Source: Clostridia bacterium (GTDB lineage Bacteria; Bacillota; Clostridia; Oscillospirales; Acutalibacteraceae). From it: a DNA stretch of 6,473 nt. A model generated the notes under the pieces. That model was given only the letters and a program-made list of their open reading frames with translations. It was not told where the DNA came from and made no database searches. The stretch covers positions 1 through 6,473 of the forward strand of contig CAAFIS010000374.1 of the NCBI GenBank assembly GCA_900763035.1, in the 5' to 3' direction. Shown piece after piece: positions 1 to 4,932 of this stretch. Made by a program: the position numbers and the translations under genes. How positions within the stretch are numbered: the first letter of the stretch is position 1; every line of letters begins with the position of its first letter.

Positions 1-90
1 AAAACGCAACATCTTTCCGCAGATCTGGTCACATCTGCCAGTTTCCTTTTGGCTTTTTATACAGCAGAGCTAAACGAGATGCTTTGCCCC
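1..90. other. Non-coding tail downstream of the M42 peptidase gene
   Basis: No gene is supported here. The only structure seen is a short hairpin candidate on the plus strand, GCAGAT (19-24) pairing with ATCTGC (33-38) across an 8-nt loop. A GCCA/TGGC pair follows at about 38-53, then a T-rich run (TTTTTAT). This could be a weak terminator for something transcribed rightward from outside the window. Read on the minus strand, no convincing stem with a T tract follows the stop codon of the M42 gene, so that gene's terminator is not identified. Confidence 0.35.
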
Positions 91-1152
91 TCAGCCCTTT
101 TCGTCGGTGATCGGCAGACCCAGATAGGCGCACAGCAGCCGCAGGACGTTCGCCACGCCGTCGATGTGGCTGCGCTCGTACCCGTGGCTGGCATAGACGC
201 CCGCACCGATCAGGCCGTGGGCGATGTCCGCGCCGGAGCGCAGCGTCGCCTCCACGTCGGAGCCGTAGTGCGGGTACACATCCACGGCATAGTCCGCGCC
301 AACGGCGCGGGCGGCCTCGATCAGCCGTCCGACGGTGGCGTAGCTGTACGGCCCACCGGAATCCTTCGCGCAGATCGACACCTGCCGCTCGGTGCAGGTC
401 AGGCCGTCGCCGACGCAGCCCATGTCCACGCTGATCGCCTCGGTCACGTCCGGCGGCACGGAGGCGGAGCCGCCGTGCCCGACCTCCTCGTACACGGTCA
501 CGTGTACATAGGTGTGCCGTGCGGGGACGGCACCGGTATCGCGCAGGTATTCGGCCAAGCCTAACAGGATCCCGACCGATAGCTTATCGTCCAAAAACCG
601 GCTTTTCAGATAGCCGGAGGCGGTGCGCCGCGTGCGCGGCTCGAAGCAGACGATGTCGCCCACCTCGATCCCGAGGGCACGCGTTTCCTCTGCGGAAGTG
701 ACCGGCTCGTCCGGCACGACCTCGACGGTGTCCCAGCTGCGCGCGGCGGTGTGATAATCGCCGTTGACGTGGACGGACGCGTTCGTCAGCTGCACCGTGC
801 CCTCGATCACGCGCCCGCTCCGGGTGCGGATGCGCACGTTCTCCGCCTCGGCATTGTTCGGCTCCATGCCGCCCAAGGGGGCCAAGCGCAGCCGTCCGCT
901 GCCCTTGATCTCGGCCACCATCGCGCCCAGCGTGTCGGCATGTGCCTCCAGCAGCAGTGCACCGTCCCTGTCCGCACCGCCAAGGTCGGCCAGCACGCCG
1001 CCCTTCACCGTGCGCCGCGCCGGAAACCCCAGCGCCGCGAACGCCGCCTGCACCCACGCGGCCGCCTCCTCGGTGTAGCCCGTGGGCGAATCGACCGCCA
1101 GCAGCGCACACGTCTGCGCCCATGCCCGGTCGGCATAATGTTTTCCGTTCAT
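91..1152 (-). CDS. M42-family metallopeptidase (cytoplasmic dinuclear-metal aminopeptidase type)
   Basis: Predicted 353-residue cytosolic peptidase of the M42 (FrvX/PepA/TET-like) family, whose members remove N-terminal residues from short peptides using two metal ions, often as large oligomers. Seen directly: HAD at 71-73 (first metal His and bridging-region Asp), LDD at 187-189, YEEVGHGGS from 221 (Glu222 as general base, Glu223 as ligand), SVDMG at 241-245 (Asp243 as ligand) and SHGYERSH at 322-329 (probably His323 as final ligand). Length is normal for the family and no signal peptide is visible. An in-frame extension runs to 1299, but it crosses the inverted-repeat element and does not look like protein. 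ATG at 1152 is preferred, with AAAGGA 11 nt upstream; ATG at 1164 abuts that site and is less likely. Its partner across the divergent promoter region is a GH172-like enzyme. Family assignment is secure; the substrate is unknown. It could also act as a deblocking aminopeptidase or a cellulase-annotated M42 homologue. Confidence 0.9.
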   Translation of the reverse strand: MNGKHYADRAWAQTCALLAVDSPTGYTEEAAAWVQAAFAALGFPARRTVKGGVLADLGGADRDGALLLEAHADTLGAMVAEIKGSGRLRLAPLGGMEPNNAEAENVRIRTRSGRVIEGTVQLTNASVHVNGDYHTAARSWDTVEVVPDEPVTSAEETRALGIEVGDIVCFEPRTRRTASGYLKSRFLDDKLSVGILLGLAEYLRDTGAVPARHTYVHVTVYEEVGHGGSASVPPDVTEAISVDMGCVGDGLTCTERQVSICAKDSGGPYSYATVGRLIEAARAVGADYAVDVYPHYGSDVEATLRSGADIAHGLIGAGVYASHGYERSHIDGVANVLRLLCAYLGLPITDEKG

Positions 1153-1163
1153 CGTGACCTGCA

Positions 1164-1169
1164 TCCTTT
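1164..1169 (-). promoter_or_regulatory. Ribosome binding site that decides the M42 start
   Basis: AAAGGA on the minus strand lies 11 nt before ATG 1152. It directly abuts the alternative ATG at 1164 (its last A is the A of that ATG), which makes the inner start the better choice. The spacing is slightly long, so start assignment is moderate. Confidence 0.5.
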
Positions 1170-1185
1170 CTCGTCCCGTTCGTCC

Positions 1186-1335
1186 TACCGTCGATAGATA
1201 AGGGAGCACATGGTTTTGGCGGGCATAAGTACGCCCATACATCGTCAAGGCCATTTCAGCCCGCCAAGCCGAAAAGGGCAAAAACCGCCGGAAAGACACG
1301 CCGACAGGCGGTCGTGCCCTTGTCTATCGACGGTA
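1186..1335 (-). repeat. 150-bp element bounded by 19-bp inverted repeats; structured leader or MITE-like
   Basis: The outer arms are 1186-1204 and 1317-1335. Read on the minus strand they are TACCGTCGATAGACAAGGG and, at the far end, CCCTTATCTATCGACGGTA. They pair at 18 of 19 positions, and the exception is a G-T pair in one RNA orientation. Nested inside are a second stem (TTGGCGGGC at about 1266-1258 with GCCCGCCAA at about 1222-1214, 9/9) and the ACCGCC/GGCGGT hairpin at 1312-1284. The predicted minus-strand promoter would start transcription near 1328, inside the right arm. Most of the element would therefore be the 5' leader of the M42 mRNA, closed by a long helix ending about 17 nt before its ribosome binding site. 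Both ends read TA, so a MITE with TA target duplication is also possible. No known riboswitch consensus was recognised. Confidence 0.6.
1280..1312 (-). terminator. Candidate internal terminator/attenuator in the M42 leader
   Basis: On the minus strand ACCGCC (1312-1307) can pair with GGCGGT (1289-1284), followed by a T run (TTTTT, 1284-1280). The loop of 17 nt is long and the stem short, so as an isolated terminator it is weak. Its placement in the predicted leader, between promoter and gene, makes transcription attenuation conceivable. The 5' arm (CCGCC) could alternatively pair with the GGCGG of the neighbouring stem near 1266-1258, which would give mutually exclusive folds. Confidence 0.3.
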
Positions 1336-1363
1336 TCATAGCACGATCCGGCAGGATCGTCCA
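1335..1363 (-). promoter_or_regulatory. Predicted promoter for the M42 gene
   Basis: Minus strand: -35 TGGACG at 1363-1358, a 17-nt spacer, and extended -10 TGC-TATGAT ending at 1335. The -10 matches TATAAT at 5 of 6 positions and the -35 matches TTGACA at 4 of 6. Transcription would start near 1328, within the right arm of the 150-bp element. This is a housekeeping-type (sigma-A) assignment from consensus only. Confidence 0.6.
1344..1359. promoter_or_regulatory. Perfect palindrome in the M42 promoter spacer, possible operator
   Basis: CGATCC-GGCA-GGATCG is a perfect 6-bp inverted repeat lying between the -35 and -10 of the leftward promoter. A repressor bound here would block only that promoter directly. 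The position is suggestive, but no regulator gene is present in the window to link to it. Confidence 0.35.
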
Positions 1364-1389
1364 TCATTTTGAAAAAATGATCCATGGAC
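1359..1389. promoter_or_regulatory. Central AT-rich palindrome shared by both divergent promoters
   Basis: ATCATTTT (1363-1370) and AAAATGAT (1374-1381) form a perfect 8-bp dyad around GAA. Outer GTCC (1359-1362) and GGAC (1386-1389) extend the symmetry past a CCAT insertion on the right. The outer blocks are part of the -35 boxes of the two divergent promoters, so a protein bound here would contact or cover both. This is the layout expected of an operator or activator site controlling both genes together. AT richness contrasts with the GC-rich surroundings. Confidence 0.5.
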
Positions 1390-1413
1390 GCCCGGCCCGG
1401 CGTGTGCTATCAT
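1385..1413 (+). promoter_or_regulatory. Predicted promoter for the GH172-like gene
   Basis: Plus strand: -35 TGGACG at 1385-1390, a 17-nt spacer, and extended -10 TGC-TATCAT at 1405-1413. It is almost a copy of the leftward promoter, with the same -35, the same spacing and the same TGC extension. It predicts a start near 1420 and a leader of about 30 nt. Confidence 0.6.
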
Positions 1414-1422
1414 CCGGAAAAA

Positions 1423-1437
1423 GGCCCGTATCGGGCC
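1423..1437 (+). promoter_or_regulatory. GGCCCG-TAT-CGGGCC dyad next to the ribosome binding site
   Basis: A perfect 6-bp inverted repeat with a 3-nt loop sits in the predicted leader of the GH172-like gene. It ends immediately before AAAGGAGG. In DNA it could be an operator just downstream of the start site. In RNA it could be a 5' hairpin that protects the mRNA or limits ribosome access. Confidence 0.4.
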
Positions 1438-1445
1438 AAAGGAGG
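1438..1445 (+). promoter_or_regulatory. Strong ribosome binding site fixing the GH172 start
   Basis: AAAGGAGG lies 7 nt before ATG 1453. This excludes the longer in-frame start at 1384, which would lie upstream of the predicted promoter -10 and whose extra residues do not resemble the family. Confidence 0.85.
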
Positions 1446-1452
1446 GCACGAC

Positions 1453-3330
1453 ATGAGCGATACCCACGCGGTTCGCGGCGCAGCACGCCTGTGCGCGGTC
1501 GACGCGCTGCCGTTCATCGACGGCGGCGCATCGGTCGGGTACGAGGGCAGCATCAGCAAAGCCGGCGACAACGCCGACTGGGACTGGGGGATGTACCGGG
1601 ACGAGAGGGACGAATGGGTGCTGGCGGAGCTGGACGGGCCGGGCTGCCTGTTCAACTTTACCCAGCATCGCTACCCCACCAGCGAGGTGCCGATCTTTCG
1701 CTTTTATTTCGACGGCGAGGACGAGCCGCGGTTTTCCGTTACCCCGGCCGAGTTCGGCAAAAAGCCTCCCTTCCTCCCGCCGCTGGCCGACATTTTCGTC
1801 GGCCCGGAGGCCGGCGGCGCCGGCCCGATCTGGGTGGTGCGCAGCTTCGTTCCCATGCCGTTCGTCAAGCACGTCAAGGTGACCTCCAGCATCCGTCTGG
1901 AGGGCAACAGCAAAGCACTGGGGCAGGGCGGCTGGGGACACGTGACCTATCAGCTTTATGACACGGCGGACGGCATCGAAACGTTCGATCCTGCGGCGGA
2001 CATTTCCGCCGCGGCCGCAGCCGTGTCGACCATGACGGCCGTGCCGTTCGCCGACCCCGCAGCGCTCACGCCCCTGACGCTGCAGCCCGGCGGCAGCGCC
2101 GTCGTTTGGCGGCATGACAGCGCGAACACGGTCGGTGCGCTCTCACTCTTTCTCGAGGCGTTCTCGCCGCAGATGCTTTCCGGGCTATGGCTGCGTCTGA
2201 CCTTCGACGACGCGGACACACCGCAGGTCGAAGCGCCGGTCGGCACGTTCTTCGGGTGCGAATACGGCTGCTCGCCCGCCTTGCTGCGCACGGCGCTGCT
2301 GATGGCGGACATCCCCGCCGCGGGCGGGACGGCGCGGTTCTCCCACCGTTTCCCGATGCCGTTCTTCAGCTGCGCACGGCTGGAGGTGTGCAGCCGTCTG
2401 GAAGTCCCGGTGCAAGCGGCGTTGGGGGTGACGCTCACCGGGCGAACCTATCCGCAAAAAGGCACGGGCTATTTCCGCTCGTCGCCCTATTATCCGCCCA
2501 CGCCGAACACGCCGGGCAAAAACTCCGTGATCGCCGATGTCACCGGACACGGCCACATGGTGTACGGCGTGCTGACCGGCACGGATATCCGGTGTGCCGG
2601 GTGCGAAGGCGACGTGCGCGTGTTCATCGACGGCATGGCCTCCCCTACTGTCGAGAGCGACGGCAGCGAAAGCTGGGCCAGCTACGGCTGGGGCTTCGTC
2701 TGCCCGCCGCAGAGCAACCCATTCTCCGCCTACAACGGTGCCTTCGGGCGGGACAGCGACTGGTCGGAGCTGCGCCTGACCTACACCGACAGCTATCCCT
2801 TCCGTTCCCGCCTGCGCTTCGAGCTGGAGCACGGCTGCCAAAACGACGGCGGCGGGCTGCATAGCGGGCAGGTCTTTTATTACGGCACACCGCAGCCAGA
2901 TATCCGCCCCATGGCAGAGCTAACGCCCGGCTGCCCGCAATGGCAGGCCTCAGGCGAACCCTTCCCGGTGCGCGACCGGTTCGAAAACGGCATCCACGAA
3001 CATTGGCAGGAATTCACCTGCCTGCGCGGGGCACAGACCGGCACGCTGACGGTCCCGCTCCCGGCGGACAATACCGGACTGCTGCTGCATCGCGTCAGCC
3101 TGCAAGACCGTTCCCCCGCCCGCGCCGCCGTGTACGTCGACGGCAAGCGTGTGACGGAGCGCGACTGGTCGTTTTCCGACGGCAACACGGTCTACCGTCT
3201 GCTGGAAGATGCGTTCCTTATCCCGGCGCATTACACCGCCGGAAAAACGGCCGTGACCGTCAAGATCTGCCCGGCGGACGGCAACTGGTCGGCGTGCCGT
3301 TACCGCGCCTTCGCCAAGCTGCCGGAATGA
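1453..3330 (+). CDS. DUF2961/GH172-family glycoside hydrolase, two-part, cytoplasmic
   Basis: Predicted 625-residue protein of the DUF2961 family, now glycoside hydrolase family 172, whose characterised members act on fructofuranose or arabinofuranose linkages (difructose dianhydride I synthase/hydrolase, alpha-D-arabinofuranosidases). Family features seen: the N-terminal block with WDWGMYRD (43-50), ELDGPGCLFNF (59-69) and FRFYFDGEDEPRF (82-94); a repeated FPMPF-type strand (VPMPF 133-137, FPMPF 300-304); PVGTFFGCEYG (262-272); GHGHMVYGVL (365-374); and GDVRVFIDG (386-394). From memory, the catalytic glutamates of the Bifidobacterium dentium enzyme are E270 and E291. Here Glu385 and Glu406 occupy the matching places with the same 21-residue spacing. 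The usual GTED around the second Glu reads GSES. Residues from about 485 onward form an extra C-terminal beta-rich region beyond the core, function unknown. No signal peptide is visible, so the substrate is probably imported. It is transcribed divergently from the M42 gene. Family is confident; substrate is not predictable. Confidence 0.88.
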   Translation: MSDTHAVRGAARLCAVDALPFIDGGASVGYEGSISKAGDNADWDWGMYRDERDEWVLAELDGPGCLFNFTQHRYPTSEVPIFRFYFDGEDEPRFSVTPAEFGKKPPFLPPLADIFVGPEAGGAGPIWVVRSFVPMPFVKHVKVTSSIRLEGNSKALGQGGWGHVTYQLYDTADGIETFDPAADISAAAAAVSTMTAVPFADPAALTPLTLQPGGSAVVWRHDSANTVGALSLFLEAFSPQMLSGLWLRLTFDDADTPQVEAPVGTFFGCEYGCSPALLRTALLMADIPAAGGTARFSHRFPMPFFSCARLEVCSRLEVPVQAALGVTLTGRTYPQKGTGYFRSSPYYPPTPNTPGKNSVIADVTGHGHMVYGVLTGTDIRCAGCEGDVRVFIDGMASPTVESDGSESWASYGWGFVCPPQSNPFSAYNGAFGRDSDWSELRLTYTDSYPFRSRLRFELEHGCQNDGGGLHSGQVFYYGTPQPDIRPMAELTPGCPQWQASGEPFPVRDRFENGIHEHWQEFTCLRGAQTGTLTVPLPADNTGLLLHRVSLQDRSPARAAVYVDGKRVTERDWSFSDGNTVYRLLEDAFLIPAHYTAGKTAVTVKICPADGNWSACRYRAFAKLPE

Positions 3331-3342
3331 CCGGATGACCCC

Positions 3343-3388
3343 AAAAAAACGCGCCGCATCGGATCAGATCCGGTGCGGCGCAGTTTTT
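3343..3388. terminator. Strong bidirectional intrinsic terminator
   Basis: GCGCCGCATCGGA (3351-3363) pairs with TCCGGTGCGGCGC (3369-3381) around a short loop, with one G-T type mismatch. A5-type tracts flank both sides: TTTTT at 3384-3388 on the plus strand, and AAAAAAA at 3343-3349, which is T7 on the minus strand. It therefore ends both the GH172 transcript and the sporulation operon arriving from the right. The TAA stop of the M50 gene lies within the T tract. Confidence 0.92.
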
Positions 3389-3968
3389 ATTCCGGCTGCC
3401 AAAAGACGAGCAACGCCAGATACAGGCTGACGATGACGGATGACGGGTTCGCCCCGCGCAAAAACAGCAGAAACGATCCCGCCGCCAGCGGCAGCAGAAC
3501 GGCAGCCGACAGCACATACAGCACCGTGTCGGCGTGCCGCTCCCCGCCGGCGGCGCACAGCGCGCAGCGCAGCAGCTGCCCGCCGTCGAGCGCGGCAGCG
3601 GGCAGCAGATTGAACGCCGCCAGCAGCAGATGCACGGCCGCCGCCCGGCGGCAGCCGAGCAGACACAGCGCCCCGCCGGACAGCAGATTGACGAGCGGCC
3701 CGGCAAAAAAGATCATCGCCTGCCGCGCATAGCCCGTCCGTCGCGTCCGGCCGCCGGCGATCCGCATCCCGAACGCCCCCATGGTCAGGCAGTCCGGCGG
3801 ACAGCCGCACGCCGCCATCGCCAAAAGATGCCCGCATTCGTGCATGGCGGCGGCCAGCACGCACACCGCCGTCGCCGCATCGGGCGAGGCTGCCGTCAGC
3901 ACCGCCAGCAGGCCGGGGAACAACGGACTGAGCCGACAGCGCACACCATGCAAAGAAAGCTCAAGCAT
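3387..3968 (-). CDS. M50 site-2 protease, SpoIVFB-like, short form without CBS domain
   Basis: Predicted 193-residue intramembrane zinc metalloprotease. It carries HECGH at 43-47 (HExxH) in a hydrophobic segment and NLLPAAALDGG at 120-130, the second family motif, in which Asp128 is the third zinc ligand. Hydrophobic stretches at about 17-53, 84-104, 110-125, 149-170 and 178-190 suggest four to six membrane segments. In Bacillus, SpoIVFB cuts pro-sigma-K in the membrane around the forespore and is held inactive by SpoIVFA and BofA. The same role is inferred here from the upstream M23 partner and spoIVA. Bacillus SpoIVFB has a C-terminal cytosolic CBS domain for ATP sensing and substrate contact; this protein ends right after its last membrane segment and lacks it. 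ATG overlaps the upstream stop by 8 nt (ATGCTTGA) with only a weak upstream GGGG, pointing to translational coupling. It might instead process another substrate; general M50 assignment is firm. Confidence 0.87.
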   Translation of the reverse strand: MLELSLHGVRCRLSPLFPGLLAVLTAASPDAATAVCVLAAAMHECGHLLAMAACGCPPDCLTMGAFGMRIAGGRTRRTGYARQAMIFFAGPLVNLLSGGALCLLGCRRAAAVHLLLAAFNLLPAAALDGGQLLRCALCAAGGERHADTVLYVLSAAVLLPLAAGSFLLFLRGANPSSVIVSLYLALLVFWQPE

Positions 3969-4905
3969 CCGGCGCCGCTTCCCCGCCGTAGCGGATGAGC
4001 GGCACTAACCGTGCCGGGCCGAACACCGTGCCTGCGGCGCTGATCTGCACATGCAGGTGCGCACCGGTCGACCGCCCGGTGGAGCCGACGAGCGCCACCG
4101 TTTCCCCCGCGCGCACCACGGCGCCCTCGGCCGCCAGCACCCGGCTGCAATGGGCATACAGCACCTCTACGCCGTCCCCGTGATCGATCCGAATGAATCG
4201 GCCGAGGCTGCCGCTCTCCCCCACCGCCGCCACACGGCCGAACAGCATGGCCGCCACCGGCGTGCCCGCCGGTGCGGCGATGTCCACGCCGCGATGGAAG
4301 GCGCGCGCCCCGGTCAGCGGATCGGTACGGTAGCCGTAGCCGGAGGTCAGCGTCCCGCTTGGCAGCGGCGGCACCGGCAGCCCGCGCACCGTCAACGCGA
4401 CGGCAGTCGCCCCTGCGGGCGGCGAAAGGCCCGCCGTCTGCGCGGCAGACGGCGGCGTGCTTGCTGCGGACGGCGCATCACTGCCCGACGCCGTGCCGTC
4501 GGGGGTCTCGCCGTTCCCCGATGTCCCGCCGTCGCTCGACGCTCCACCGTCATTCGACGGCGCAGAGCTTTCCGGCACGGAGCTGTCCGGCACGTCGGAT
4601 ATCCCGTCGTTTTGCTCCCGCAGCACGCCGGACACGGCGCTTTCCGGGTCGCCGTCCCACAGGGCGGCGAGGGCGGAAAGCAGCTCGTTGCGCGCCACAC
4701 CGTCGTTGAAGCGCCGCCGCAGCTCGGCGAATGCCTCGCCGCCCGCGGCACGCAGCAGCAGCGCCAGCAGCACCAGCACCGCACAGGCGATGCACTGCAC
4801 GGCCAGCACGCCGCCGCGCCGCGGCCGGCGTGCGGACTTTTCCTCCCCGCCGTTCTGCCGCCCCGCCGGCGGTGTGCGCCTGCCGCCCCACGGCTGTTCG
4901 ACCAT
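3961..4905 (-). CDS. Membrane-anchored M23 (LytM) peptidase, SpoIVFA-like
   Basis: Predicted 314-residue protein. It has a basic N-terminus (RRPRRGG near 27-32), one membrane segment at about 33-52, a low-complexity Ser/Gly/Pro/Asp linker at about 100-165, then an M23 domain at about 187-300. The full LytM residue set is visible: His204 and Asp208 (HRGVD), His252 (YAHCS) and HLH at 283-285. The domain could thus bind zinc and cleave peptidoglycan cross-links, or it could serve only as a binding module. Charge topology places the M23 domain outside the cytoplasm, that is, in the intermembrane space of a developing spore. Its stop overlaps the M50 start, the arrangement of spoIVFA-spoIVFB, so it probably regulates or stabilises that protease. 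GGAGG lies 9 nt before its ATG, and it begins 27 nt after spoIVA, so co-transcription is likely. A SpoIIQ-like role is the alternative. Confidence 0.82.
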   Translation of the reverse strand: MVEQPWGGRRTPPAGRQNGGEEKSARRPRRGGVLAVQCIACAVLVLLALLLRAAGGEAFAELRRRFNDGVARNELLSALAALWDGDPESAVSGVLREQNDGISDVPDSSVPESSAPSNDGGASSDGGTSGNGETPDGTASGSDAPSAASTPPSAAQTAGLSPPAGATAVALTVRGLPVPPLPSGTLTSGYGYRTDPLTGARAFHRGVDIAAPAGTPVAAMLFGRVAAVGESGSLGRFIRIDHGDGVEVLYAHCSRVLAAEGAVVRAGETVALVGSTGRSTGAHLHVQISAAGTVFGPARLVPLIRYGGEAAPDA

Positions 4906-4932
4906 GGCGTTTCCCCTCCGTTTCGTTTCCCG

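Noticed and set aside
19..53. Terminator at the left edge
   Set aside because: Stems are only 4-6 bp with large loops and are not correctly placed before a T run on the strand of the M42 gene.
1153..1299. N-terminal extension of the M42 protein to an ATG at 1299
   Set aside because: The extra 49 residues are read through the inverted-repeat element, start downstream of the predicted promoter with no ribosome binding site seen, and the family N-terminus fits the ATG at 1152.
1384..1452. Earlier start for the GH172-like gene at 1384
   Set aside because: It lies upstream of the predicted -10 and lacks a ribosome binding site; AAAGGAGG sits 7 nt before ATG 1453.
2185..2864. Long open frames on both strands overlapping the GH172-like gene
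   Set aside because: They are Arg/Ala/Gly-rich by-products of GC-rich coding sequence, show no family motifs and lack ribosome binding sites.
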